Positions 34,566 through 42,300 of a stretch of 64,000 nucleotides of DNA are shown here, in pieces. The position numbers and the translations under genes were made by a program. Source of the DNA: Corynebacterium matruchotii. Its GTDB lineage: Bacteria; Actinomycetota; Actinomycetes; Mycobacteriales; Mycobacteriaceae. Where the stretch lies: positions 372,001-436,000 of the forward strand of contig NZ_CP050134.2 of the NCBI RefSeq assembly GCF_011612265.2, read 5' to 3'. The first letter of the stretch is position 1, and every line of letters starts with the position of its first letter. Under the pieces are notes generated by a model. It saw only the letters and a list, made by a program, of their open reading frames with translations, was not told where the DNA came from and did no database searches.

Positions 34566-35105
34566 ATGAAAAGACTACGTGGCGATGATTTAGCAAGGGC
34601 TATAGTTATCCGAGATAGAATTTCCCACGGGCAAACCACCTTTTCGCGTCAGTGGATTGTCGATGCCCAGGTGCGTGTGATGGCTGCCGAAAATTTTATG
34701 CACTTTGAGGAAACTGAAACCGTACAGTTCTCCAATGCCTTCAAAGTGGCGGGGATTCAACAACTATTCGCTGTTACCAATGATGATGACCCTCATTACA
34801 TCCATCATGCTGCCATTGTTGATTCCACCCCAGATGATTTTGAGGATTTATCATTAACAGCATTTGTTGGCGAGTTTTTCATTTTGTTTTCCCAAGATGA
34901 GCGGCATGCTGTGTTATTTTCCCCAACGGGGGATTTTAAACTCATTGCGGGTCCCCGAGAGTTTCTTCTTAGTATTTATCCTGATCTTCATGCTCAGCGA
35001 AATAAATTTATTGATTTCGCACACGCCCAATTGTCATACCCCCATACCATAGGTTATGAGCTTGGAATGCAACGAGCCATCCGATACATGGATTGGTTGA
35101 ACTAG
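34566..35105 (+). CDS. Probable immunity protein for orphan tip 1
   Basis: 179 residues, not recognised. The ATG at 34566 (MKRLRGDDLARAIVIRD) is chosen; the longer frame begins with a run of hydrophobic codons from a TTG start. The body has HFEETETVQFSNAFKV, TNDDDPHYIHHAAIVD and LTAFVGEFFILFSQDERHAVLFS, a beta-rich pattern resembling small immunity folds. No signal peptide or membrane segment. It lies 56 bases after the displaced tip, mirroring the toxin-immunity order of the intact pair, and remains open, as expected if immunity is kept after the toxin decays. Role inferred from position. Confidence 0.62.
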   Translation: MKRLRGDDLARAIVIRDRISHGQTTFSRQWIVDAQVRVMAAENFMHFEETETVQFSNAFKVAGIQQLFAVTNDDDPHYIHHAAIVDSTPDDFEDLSLTAFVGEFFILFSQDERHAVLFSPTGDFKLIAGPREFLLSIYPDLHAQRNKFIDFAHAQLSYPHTIGYELGMQRAIRYMDWLN

Positions 35106-35177
35106 AATTCTCCATGGTCTAAGTAACTATTCTGAACCTTAAAGACCAATAAAGCAGATTGTGGTTGTGGCTTATTC

Positions 35178-35294
35178 GTGGCGGATCTTTCTGATGCTTG
35201 TGAGGTATTTCCAGTGCAGCCTATGTGGTTGGTATCTGTGAGTGAGCTTGATCTTTGGATTGAGATGATGGTGTGTATTGGTCAGAAGCGTTAG
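35178..35294 (+). other. Possible short remnant ORF in the 35.1-35.3 kb gap
   Basis: A 38-codon frame, GTG to TAG, encoding MADLSDACEVFPVQPMWL and SVSELDLWIEMMVCIGQ. The second part loosely resembles VFLQLSEVSEFVEMAQQY in the 37603 gene, so this could be the remains of a related gene. The rest of the gap (35106-35340) holds nothing I can support. Confidence 0.25.
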
Positions 35295-35340
35295 ATTGCA
35301 ATCTTGATTGGCACTATGTTCCTGATCAGGAGAAATATCC

Positions 35341-35889
35341 ATGATAACTATCCCTGATTCTGATCGCCCTCTAGCAGCAGCCCTAGAGGCAAAGGGGCTG
35401 CCATACCCATTGCCTGACCGGTGGGAAGACCCCGACCCGGAGATGATACGTGCCTACATTCATGCTGCTCAAGACGTCGTAACGGCTCCAGGCATGGATT
35501 TGGAGCTTATCACCGATTTTTCGGCGGCGATTCTGGAGCACATAACAACGAAGTATCGTGACTGTTGGGATGACATGGTGACCGCGTATTTTGCGGCGCT
35601 AGCAGGGATTGAGCGTAGCCAGTTTGCTTTTTGGTTAATGCAGGCAGCAGGGGCTAGCAAGAAGTATGTTGCGCGTGTTCTTGATGTGGTATTAGCTGAA
35701 GACCCGGCTCTGATCTGGGATTTCTTGCCATGGCTATTTGTGCGGATCAACCAAGAACAGTGGGATTTGTTGGCACCAAATCTGACAGATCCTGTGTTAT
35801 CAGAACGAATTGTGAATTTCATCCGCCGTAACCGTTCCCGCATTGAAAAGAAAGGTGTGACGCCATGGATTCCTGGTGTTGAGCTATAA
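35341..35889 (+). CDS. Unrecognised helical protein in the toxin/immunity island (182 aa)
   Basis: 182 residues, mostly alpha-helical by composition, with paired helices resembling HEAT-like repeats (DFSAAILEHITTKYRDCWDDM, QFAFWLMQAAGASKKYVARVLD, PALIWDFLPWLFVRINQEQW, LSERIVNFIRRNRSRIEKKG). Helical immunity proteins with this look are common after RHS tips, but the partner toxin is not evident here. GGAGA lies eight bases before the ATG. It is followed 34 bases later by the first intact MDF gene. Confidence 0.65.
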   Translation: MITIPDSDRPLAAALEAKGLPYPLPDRWEDPDPEMIRAYIHAAQDVVTAPGMDLELITDFSAAILEHITTKYRDCWDDMVTAYFAALAGIERSQFAFWLMQAAGASKKYVARVLDVVLAEDPALIWDFLPWLFVRINQEQWDLLAPNLTDPVLSERIVNFIRRNRSRIEKKGVTPWIPGVEL

Positions 35890-35923
35890 CTAGATGTTGT
35901 GGCTTGTCCAGTGAAGGAGGATC

Positions 35924-36409
35924 ATGATGGTGGATTTTACGAGGTCTGGGATTCCTGGGTTTTCGGTGACTGATTCGTTTGCTGATGTGAAGCAGCGTCT
36001 GGATGATGTGCGTGAGGATCATGATTTCGGCTATGAGTCTGTGAGGGGTTATCTTGAGCTAGGTGGGAATCGTTATCTTGCTGGTATTGATCAGAATCCA
36101 GTGACGCATGGTATTGAATCTGTTGAGCTGCGAGAATTATTCAACGGGGATACATTTGAGGGTATCGCGTTGGGGGAGATGTCGGCTCAGGAATTTGCTG
36201 GTGAACTTGTGAAGATCGGTTCCGTCCCTATCATGGAGATCGAGATGGTTTGGTGGCCTGTGGAGCGTGTGTCCTTTTTCTTGTATGAAGATGTGCCTAG
36301 TGCGATTGGTTGGTGGGGTAAAGATCTTACAATTGACAAGGTGAAGGCTATTTTTGCTGGGCGGATAGAGGACTTAAATCCTAATGTGTATCACTTTTAC
36401 AAGCCATAG
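35924..36409 (+). CDS. MDF-family protein, copy 2
   Basis: About 161 residues, unrecognised family. It starts MVDFTRSGIPGFSVTDSF, then DVKQRLDDVREDHDFGYESV, GYLELGGNRY, VELRELFNGDTFEGIALGEM, RVSFFLYEDVPSAIGWWGKDL and IEDLNPNVYHFYKP. An acidic, soluble mixed alpha/beta domain with no signal peptide. AAGGAGG at 35914-35920 precedes tandem start codons (ATG 35924, ATG 35927). Two further intact copies (37081, 38216) and one frameshifted copy (24998) are in the window. Its function is unknown; an immunity or T7SS-adaptor role is inferred only from location. Confidence 0.75.
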   Translation: MMVDFTRSGIPGFSVTDSFADVKQRLDDVREDHDFGYESVRGYLELGGNRYLAGIDQNPVTHGIESVELRELFNGDTFEGIALGEMSAQEFAGELVKIGSVPIMEIEMVWWPVERVSFFLYEDVPSAIGWWGKDLTIDKVKAIFAGRIEDLNPNVYHFYKP

Positions 36410-36449
36410 CCTTGAATAAGCCTTCTTCTGACAAACCCGAGCCTTCCGT

Positions 36450-36614
36450 CAAATAGTTAAGGTTTGTATCGTGGCGAAGGTATATACGCAGGTTGATCCG
36501 TGGTTTATCCAGCGTGGGTATAAGCGTACTGGTGTTCGGGATTGTCGTTACGCCATAAGACAGAATGATCTGCTTTTTGAGCTGCATATTTCCGCCACCC
36601 CCATGGCGGATGAT
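36450..36614 (+). repeat. Immunity-start repeat, copy 2 (repeat B2)
   Basis: Near-identical to 33012-33175. Here it follows a short open stretch ending PSSDKPEPSVK and a TAG at 36454-36456, which reads like the tail of another lost toxin. The repeat then joins foreign RHS sequence at about 36615. Confidence 0.82.
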
Positions 36615-36677
36615 GAGGAATCCAACTACTTGGATGGATCCGCTAGGTCTTCATCCGAAAAGGAAACTGCCGGATAA
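36471..36677 (+). pseudogene. Truncated copy of the RHS immunity gene, fused to an RHS tail
   Basis: The first 46-48 codons (MAKVYTQVDPWFIQRGYKRT onwards) match the immunity gene at 33032 almost exactly. After PMADD the similarity stops and the DNA becomes an RHS core end in a different frame (NPTTWMDPLGLHPKR). The remaining codons to 36677 are out-of-frame read-through. So this is a broken immunity gene created by a recombination or deletion joining two cassettes. Confidence 0.8.
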
Positions 36678-37066
36678 ACGCCCTATTCAGCCAGACGCGG
36701 ACAGACCGCTTCGTGCCGGAAAATACAAAGATTTAGGCACAGTAGGCCATAACTCTACCCCTGATTCAATTGTGTCATTGGAGCGCCATCACATTGTTAG
36801 CCAAGATACTTTGAAAAAACAGGACAAAACCCTAATGATGCTCTTGCTATCCAGATGACTCCCAGTCATCATCAACAGACTATGACTTATGGATCAAGCA
36901 AACAGGCTAAAGCTCATCGTGAGGTTGAGCATCAAAGGATAGAGGGGGTAATGAGCCTGATGTCGTCTTAGACGAGCTAGTACGTGTTGAAGCCATGGGG
37001 GTGATAATGTGGGCAGTGCCTATGAGGCCTTAGAGTTGTATATTAAGAATGGCCTTCATCAGCCAT
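36617..37066 (+). pseudogene. Decayed RHS tip with HNH/AHH-type nuclease signature (orphan tip 2)
   Basis: Starts with an RHS core end, NPTTWMDPLGLHPKRK, then PLRAGKYKDLGTVGHNSTPD and SLERHHIVSQDTLKKQ, an (x)HHI motif typical of HNH/EndoVII-type toxin tips. The protein continues only if the frame is changed: NDALAIQMTPSHHQQTMTYG ... KAHREVEHQRIEG, then NEPDVVLDELVRVEAMG, then DNVGSAYEALELYIKNGLHQP to TAA. So at least three frameshifts separate the pieces, two of them beside runs of five Gs. Nuclease identity is inferred from the motif. No matching intact immunity gene is certain; the following MDF gene is a candidate. Confidence 0.72.
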
Positions 37067-37080
37067 AAGTGAGGATCATG

Positions 37081-37566
37081 ATGATGGATTTTACGAGGTC
37101 CGGAATTCCTGGGTTTTCGGTGACGGATTCGTTTGCTGATGTGAAGCAGCATTTGGATGATGTGTGTGGGCATAATGATTTCGGTTTCGAGTCTGTTAGG
37201 GGATACCTTGAGCTAGAGGGTAAGCGTTATTTTATGGGTGTTGATCAAAATGAGGTAACGCATGGTATTGAATGTGTTGAGGTGCGGGGGTTATTCGAAG
37301 GGGACACGTTCGAAGGTATCGCGTTGGGTGAGATGTTGGCCCAGGAGTTTGCTGGTGAACTAGCGAAGGTTGGTTCCACTCCCATCATGGAGGACTATAC
37401 AATTTGGTGGCCTGATGAACGTGTGTCCTTTTATGTGTATGAGGATGTGCCTAGTACGATCTGTTGGTGGGGTAATGATCTTACGAATGACGAGGTGAAA
37501 GCTATTTTCTCCGGCAAGATAGAAGATTTAGACCCTAATCAGTATCACCTTTATAGCCCTGAATAA
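37081..37566 (+). CDS. MDF-family protein, copy 3
   Basis: About 161 residues, a close paralogue of the genes at 35924 and 38216 (MDFTRSGIPGFSVTDSFADV; RVSFYVYEDVPSTICWWGND; EDLDPNQYHLYSPE). GAGG at 37071-37074 favours the ATG at 37081, with ATGs at 37078 and 37084 also possible. It lies right after orphan tip 2, in the place where an immunity gene would be expected. Function unknown. Confidence 0.75.
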   Translation: MMDFTRSGIPGFSVTDSFADVKQHLDDVCGHNDFGFESVRGYLELEGKRYFMGVDQNEVTHGIECVEVRGLFEGDTFEGIALGEMLAQEFAGELAKVGSTPIMEDYTIWWPDERVSFYVYEDVPSTICWWGNDLTNDEVKAIFSGKIEDLDPNQYHLYSPE

Positions 37567-37602
37567 GCCTTCATAATGTTGGTGTGTTCTGGAGGTTGAG
37601 TG

Positions 37603-38139
37603 ATGTTTGTGGGGTATGGGTTTGAGCGGGATTTTGCAGATAAGGCTTGTACTCTGGAACATGTGATATCTCAAGTGGGTGCAGGCATGGGGGTGTATGT
37701 GTTTTTGCAGTTGTCTGAGGTTTCGGAATTTGTGGAGATGGCGCAGCAGTATAAAGGTCATGTGGTGTGGGTTGAGGATGTTGCATCTGGCCCATTGGGG
37801 TTTTTAGTAGATAATCCGGTTGTTGGTCTTATCGAATTTCGTGGTTCCGTGCCAGATTCTGACCCCGCCGGGGCGTTTTTCTCGATAGATTTTCCGCATG
37901 GTGGTGTGGTGATGGTTTCGGCTGTGGCGGATTTTCCTGCGAGGGTTCGGCCGGTTTTGGTTGAGGAATGTCGTCCGGTGGATGGTGTTGGTGAAGAATC
38001 CGGTGATGTGGTTGCTAGGTTGATGCAGGCTGGTGCGTTTTTGGTGTATCGCCTGGATTTTGCGGGTGCGGCTGGGTTTCTTCAAGAAGAAGTGTTCATT
38101 GACACGAATAATCGTGGGTTAGTATCCGGGCTTTTATAA
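37603..38139 (+). CDS. Unrecognised protein between MDF copies (178 aa)
   Basis: 178 residues. GGAGG at 37591-37595 gives seven-base spacing to the ATG at 37603. Seen: MFVGYGFERDFADKACTLEH, GVYVFLQLSEVSEFVEMAQQ, GLIEFRGSVPDSDPAGAFFS, FPHGGVVMVSAVADFPARV and a C-terminal AGFLQEEVFIDTNNRG. It is acidic and beta-rich and has no signal peptide. The family is not recognised. It sits between two MDF copies and is probably part of the same immunity-type array. Confidence 0.65.
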   Translation: MFVGYGFERDFADKACTLEHVISQVGAGMGVYVFLQLSEVSEFVEMAQQYKGHVVWVEDVASGPLGFLVDNPVVGLIEFRGSVPDSDPAGAFFSIDFPHGGVVMVSAVADFPARVRPVLVEECRPVDGVGEESGDVVARLMQAGAFLVYRLDFAGAAGFLQEEVFIDTNNRGLVSGLL

Positions 38140-38215
38140 CCATCCATGCGGTATTCCCTGGTTATACACATGGCGATTCAATGGTTCTGATAAACCGTAA
38201 GTGAGGATTGTGATT

Positions 38216-38701
38216 ATGGATTTTACTAAATCTGGAATTCCTGGGTTTTCGGTGACTGATTCGTTTGCTGATGTGAAGCAGCGTTTGGATATTGTGCGTG
38301 CTGGTAATGATTTCGGTTTTGAGTCTGTGATGGGTTACCTTCCGCTAGACGGTAAACGTTATCTTATGGGTGCAACTCAAAATCCAATGACGTATGATAT
38401 TGATAGCGTTGAGCTGCGGGAACTATTCAAAGGGGACACGTTCGAAGGTATCGCGTTGGGGGAGATGACAGCGCAGGAGTTTGCTGGTGAGCTTGTGAAG
38501 ATTGGTTCTGTTCCTATCATGGAGGATACTGGAATCTGGTGGGTTGATGAGCGTGTGTGTTTTTATGTGTATGAGGATGTGCCTAGCACGATTTGCTGGT
38601 GGGGTAAAGACCTCGTAGATGATGAGATAAAGACTATTTTCTCCGGCAAGATAGAAGATTTAGACCCCAACGTATACCACCTATATGAGGCAGAAGAATA
38701 A
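38216..38701 (+). CDS. MDF-family protein, copy 4
   Basis: 161 residues, MDFTKSGIPGFSVTDSFADV at the start, with RVCFYVYEDVPSTICWWGKD and EDLDPNVYHLYEAEE at the end. GAGG at 38203-38206 fits the ATG at 38216. The three intact copies differ mainly in the 45-75 and 125-140 regions, which suggests divergence of a binding surface. Last gene of the toxin/immunity island before GC rises again. Confidence 0.75.
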   Translation: MDFTKSGIPGFSVTDSFADVKQRLDIVRAGNDFGFESVMGYLPLDGKRYLMGATQNPMTYDIDSVELRELFKGDTFEGIALGEMTAQEFAGELVKIGSVPIMEDTGIWWVDERVCFYVYEDVPSTICWWGKDLVDDEIKTIFSGKIEDLDPNVYHLYEAEE

Positions 38702-38914
38702 ACTCCCACTGGCCAGATCCCAGGTAGCTACGCTGAACCTTACAGCGCCAATGAGGTAGATTGTTGCATCACCCACCAAAGTCCGGTGGTTCACTGAAGC
38801 GAGCATAAAATAAGCCTTGTTGCCAGTCTTTCCGGCCTGCACCCCACCATTGGGCGGTAAACTAGGGCCTCATATTGTAATCAACCAATAGCGATCGGAA
38901 AGGCTGAAACCCCA

Positions 38915-39325
38915 ATGTTTGTGCTCAATTATCTTGCCGTCCCCGCCACCGAATTCGACCGGTTAGCCGCGGACGATGACCAGGTTGATGCCGTGCATGA
39001 GCTGCTGGAATCAGCGGAATACCCCACCACTGATATCGACAAGGCGTGGGGTCCGCTCAGCATGGTGGTGGGGGAATCCCCAATAATGGGCGCAATAGCC
39101 GGAACCCAAGAATGGGATGAAGAAGTCACCGCCAACCCGCCGACCCTGGTGGCGGAGCAGGCCGCGGCATTGGCCGCCGCGGACGGGGCCCAGCTGGCCG
39201 CCGCAGCCAACGAGCTCGATTCTGACACCCCACCCGAATACGTGGCTGATGCGGTGGCGGAGCTCACCCGGTTCTACCAGGCCGCCGCCAACCGGGGTGA
39301 CGCCATTATCATTGTCGTCAACTAG
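38915..39325 (+). CDS. DUF1877 (YfbM-like) family protein
   Basis: 136 residues. MFVLNYLAVPATEFDRLAAD at the start and IDKAWGPLSMVVGE in the middle match the DUF1877 pattern (a short helix followed by (D/L)DKxWxxL). The Ala-rich helical end (LVAEQAAALAAADGAQLAAA) and YVADAVAELTRFYQAAANRG complete the fold. Function of the family is unknown; it often appears near polymorphic-toxin or immunity genes. GGAAAGG lies before the ATG. It is followed by an intergenic motif and the DUF418 operon. Confidence 0.8.
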   Translation: MFVLNYLAVPATEFDRLAADDDQVDAVHELLESAEYPTTDIDKAWGPLSMVVGESPIMGAIAGTQEWDEEVTANPPTLVAEQAAALAAADGAQLAAAANELDSDTPPEYVADAVAELTRFYQAAANRGDAIIIVVN

Positions 39326-39343
39326 GGGGATCCGCCGGCGTGA

Positions 39344-39356
39344 GGCGTCGTCAAGC
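39344..39356 (-). repeat. Dispersed intergenic motif, copy 6 (minus strand)
   Basis: GGCGTCGTCAAGC, reverse complement GCTTGACGACGCC, in the 50-base gap between the DUF1877 and first DUF418 genes. Confidence 0.5.
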
Positions 39357-39375
39357 GTGCGGTAAAACTGTAGGG

Positions 39376-40539
39376 ATGACGACTCATCGAATCCTGACGC
39401 CGGATGTGGCGCGGGGCATCATGCTGCTGGCCATTGCGGTCGCCAACTCCGTGACCGTGTGGGCAACCAACATTGACAACCCCATGGTGGGCACCCACAT
39501 TGGCATAGTGATGAACGATTCCCTCTGGGACAAAATCGCCATCATGATCGGCGCCATGTTCATCCACGTTCGGGGCCTGCCCATGTTCGCCACCCTCTTG
39601 GGTTATGGCATGGGCATGATCCTGGTGCGGGAATACCACAGAAAGAACCCCTACAAGCGGATCCTGGCCCGGCGCTACGCGGCACTGGCCGCCATGGGGC
39701 TGATCCACCTCGTGTTTCTGTTCTTCGGGGACATCATGTTCATGTACGGCATTCTCGCCCTGCACGTCACCATGATCGCCAACCGCAGCGATCGGCTCCT
39801 CCTGACCGTGGCCGGCGTGCTATGGATTGCCGGCGGTGGGGTCACGGCGGCCCTCACCCTGCTGGGGTGGACCGGCACGAGCGCCTACGGCCTGGGCTAT
39901 GTTGAAGACCAATTGGTCATGGGTGAAACATTCCTCATGACGTTCCCCGTCCAATATGTATCGTCCGCCACCACAATCATGCCCGCCATCCTGGTGGGTT
40001 TCGTCGCCGGCCGCCGCGGCATGCTGGAAACCCCCGAACCGTACCTGCGGATCATGCGCTGGTGGGCGATCATCGCCGTGGCCGTGTGCTTCATCGTTGG
40101 CATCCCCCTGGGGTTGGCCAGCATGGGGGTCATCGGGGGTGAACTCGTCTGGTCTGCAATCAATCGGGTTGCTGGACTTGTGACCGGTCCAGGTTTGGTG
40201 GTGTTACTGTTCTACCTGTCGCGGTGGTTGCAGCAGCACCATAAGCAACACGTATTGCCGGTGCGCATGTTGGTTGCGCTGGGCCGCATGTCCATGACCG
40301 GCTATGTTCTGCAATCCGTGCTGTTTACCGCACTGGTACTGCCGTGGGGGCTGGGTTTGGGGTCCGGTAGCGGTGCCGCAGTCGCAATGCTGATGGGGGT
40401 TGCGGTGTGGTTTCTGACCCTCATTATCGTTTACGCCTGGTCCCTGACGGGTCGGCGAGGCCCCCTCGAAACCATACATCGACGCTTAGGCTATAGCCGC
40501 CCAACGACCGCTTTACGACGGTATAATGGGAGGTCATGA
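39376..40539 (+). CDS. DUF418 domain membrane protein, copy 1
   Basis: A 387-residue polytopic membrane protein (about nine to ten helices) of the YeiB/DUF418 family. Family-typical segments are RILTPDVARGIMLLAIAVAN at the start, RGLPMFATLLGYGMGMIL, and the C-terminal DUF418 part with PVRMLVALGRMSMTGYVLQS, GSGAAVAMLMGVAVWFLTL and GPLETIHRRLGYSRP. DUF418 proteins are thought to be transporters or acyltransferase-like envelope proteins, but no activity is established for this one. The ATG at 39376 is chosen over the longer upstream frame. Its stop overlaps the ATG of the next gene (ATGA), so the two are co-translated. Confidence 0.86.
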   Translation: MTTHRILTPDVARGIMLLAIAVANSVTVWATNIDNPMVGTHIGIVMNDSLWDKIAIMIGAMFIHVRGLPMFATLLGYGMGMILVREYHRKNPYKRILARRYAALAAMGLIHLVFLFFGDIMFMYGILALHVTMIANRSDRLLLTVAGVLWIAGGGVTAALTLLGWTGTSAYGLGYVEDQLVMGETFLMTFPVQYVSSATTIMPAILVGFVAGRRGMLETPEPYLRIMRWWAIIAVAVCFIVGIPLGLASMGVIGGELVWSAINRVAGLVTGPGLVVLLFYLSRWLQQHHKQHVLPVRMLVALGRMSMTGYVLQSVLFTALVLPWGLGLGSGSGAAVAMLMGVAVWFLTLIIVYAWSLTGRRGPLETIHRRLGYSRPTTALRRYNGRS

Positions 40540-41015
40540 GCTTTGATTCGAATGCTGACATCATCGCTGGTGTGTCATTGGGAGGAATAACGCTCCTCGA
40601 CCCCATTGCTATCCACTGGGAGTACATCAACGAACATTTTTTTCATCGCTATGGTGATAACCTGCCCTATCACATGGACAACTACCACACCATCACCTAC
40701 CGGCTTGACGACTTCGCGGTAGAACTTCACGTTCACGCCCCCACTGGTCTCATATATAAGCTTTCCACCTTGCCCACTTACCGCGGCAAATTTCACGACG
40801 CCGTCGGCATTGGTACCCCCATTCGGGAGGTAGATCTGGAGCTAGAGTACGACGACACCGAATCCGGTTTCCGGTTTCCCGACCATCCGGGGATCCTCCT
40901 CGAACCTGACATCCCCCACCCGTGGCCCTCGGCGTTCCCACACCTTAACGTTGATCGCATCACCGTTTTTAACGAGGACTATATCGAAAAGGCGCCCAGC
41001 CTCACCCGTCGCTAG
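40536..41015 (+). CDS. Small unrecognised protein in the DUF418 operon (paralogue A)
   Basis: 159 residues: MSFDSNADIIAGVSLGGITL, then DNYHTITYRLDDFAVELHVH, GLIYKLSTLPTYRGKFHDAV, VDLELEYDDTESGFRFPDHP and RITVFNEDYIEKA. Soluble and beta-rich with no signal peptide. It is clearly related to the gene at 44054 on the opposite strand. GGGAGG at 40528-40533 and the ATGA overlap place it in the DUF418 operon. Small beta-rich proteins of this type are seen as immunity proteins, but no family is assigned. Confidence 0.7.
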   Translation: MSFDSNADIIAGVSLGGITLLDPIAIHWEYINEHFFHRYGDNLPYHMDNYHTITYRLDDFAVELHVHAPTGLIYKLSTLPTYRGKFHDAVGIGTPIREVDLELEYDDTESGFRFPDHPGILLEPDIPHPWPSAFPHLNVDRITVFNEDYIEKAPSLTRR

Positions 41016-41042
41016 GAGGAGAAATATCCTTCCCAAGGCGGT

Positions 41043-41056
41043 GCCGTCGTCAAGCT
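41043..41056 (-). repeat. Dispersed intergenic motif, variant copy 7 (minus strand)
   Basis: GCCGTCGTCAAGCT, reverse complement AGCTTGACGACGGC, one mismatch to the consensus. It lies between the small unknown gene and the second DUF418 gene. Confidence 0.42.
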
Positions 41057-41077
41057 GCATGCCCAACACTGAAGGGC

Positions 41078-42295
41078 ATGACGAATAACCGAATTCTCAC
41101 CCCAGACCTGGCGCGCGGTTCGGCGCTGCTGGGCATCGCGGTTGCTAATGCGGTGACCGTGTGGACAACAAATATCAACCATCCCATGCCAGGTCACATT
41201 GGAATCATTGCTCATGATTCACTGTGGGACAAAATCGCCATCATGATCGGCGCAATTTTCGTTCACGTCCGTGGCCTGCCCATGTTCGCCACCCTCCTGG
41301 GCTACGGCGTTGGCATGATCTTGGTGCGGGAACAACGCAACGGAAGCCGGTACAAGCGAGTCCTCACCCGTAGGTACGCCACATTGGCGCTCATCGGCGT
41401 GCTCCACATGATTTTCTTGTTTTACGGCGACATCATGCTCACCTACGCGCTCATGGCGCTCACGATCGTGCCGCTGGCCAAATACAAAGATAAAACTCTC
41501 ATCATCGTAACGTGCGTGCTCTACCTCGCCAGCACCGCGTTTTTCATTCACTCCATCTTGTCGCCCACGGGAGAAGACCGGGCCAACCCGTACGGGCACG
41601 GCTACTTCGTGGACCAGCTGGGCCCCGGCACCTTCCTGGTGCAGGCAACCCCCATCATGTATCTCCTCGATATCATCACCGTCCTGCCCATGGTCCTGGT
41701 CGGATTTATCGCCGGCCGCCGTGGCATGCTGGAAAACCCCGAACCGTACCGGCGGCTCATGCGCTGGTGCGCGGGGCTGGCCGTGGTGGTCAGCTTCGGC
41801 CTGGGCATTCCCCTCGGGCTGGCCAGCATCGGCGTGATCGGTGGTGAACCCGCCTGGTTTACCCTCAACCAACTGGTTGGTCAGCTCGTGGGTTTGGGCA
41901 TGATTGCCTGGGTATTTTATATCGCACAATGGTTACAGCGCCGGGGTTGGGTCCACACCCTGCCGGTGCGTATGTTGGTTGCGTTGGGCCGCATGTCCAT
42001 GACCGGATATGTGCTGCAATCCGTGCTGTTCATTGCCCTGGTGGTGCCCTGGGGATTCCTCGGCCTGGGCTCCGGCAGCGGCGCCGCGGCCGCAATGTCC
42101 GTCGGGGCCGGCGTGTGGCTGCTCACCCTGATCTTCGCCTACACGTGGTCCCGCACCGTCAGCAAGCGCGGGCCCCTGGAAACCCTGCACCGGCGCATCG
42201 GGTACAGCAAAACATCCCGGGCGGCGATCCTCCCCGCGGCGGAGCAAAATCCTCCCACGGAAGGTACCCAATTCCTTACCGGTGCGACATCATAA
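41078..42295 (+). CDS. DUF418 domain membrane protein, copy 2
   Basis: A 405-residue paralogue of the DUF418 protein at 39376. The same landmarks recur: RILTPDLARGSALLGIAVAN, RGLPMFATLLGYGVGMILVR, PVRMLVALGRMSMTGYVLQS and GPLETLHRRIGYSK. About nine to ten transmembrane helices. The two genes plus the small gene between them are arranged as an unequal duplication. It is followed by the histidine kinase gene with a five-base gap, so it probably belongs to the same transcript. Confidence 0.86.
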   Translation: MTNNRILTPDLARGSALLGIAVANAVTVWTTNINHPMPGHIGIIAHDSLWDKIAIMIGAIFVHVRGLPMFATLLGYGVGMILVREQRNGSRYKRVLTRRYATLALIGVLHMIFLFYGDIMLTYALMALTIVPLAKYKDKTLIIVTCVLYLASTAFFIHSILSPTGEDRANPYGHGYFVDQLGPGTFLVQATPIMYLLDIITVLPMVLVGFIAGRRGMLENPEPYRRLMRWCAGLAVVVSFGLGIPLGLASIGVIGGEPAWFTLNQLVGQLVGLGMIAWVFYIAQWLQRRGWVHTLPVRMLVALGRMSMTGYVLQSVLFIALVVPWGFLGLGSGSGAAAAMSVGAGVWLLTLIFAYTWSRTVSKRGPLETLHRRIGYSKTSRAAILPAAEQNPPTEGTQFLTGATS

Positions 42296-42300
42296 CAATC

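Noticed and set aside
33684..37066. Explaining all frameshifts as sequencing errors
   Set aside because: Two lesions sit beside G runs and could be errors, but the TAG at 34153 and the truncated, fused immunity copy cannot be homopolymer errors. The pseudogene calls stand, with that caveat for single-base shifts.
41929..42300. N-terminal extension of the histidine kinase frame
   Set aside because: These codons lie inside the second DUF418 gene and encode Pro/Arg-rich sequence without a signal; the kinase starts at 42301.
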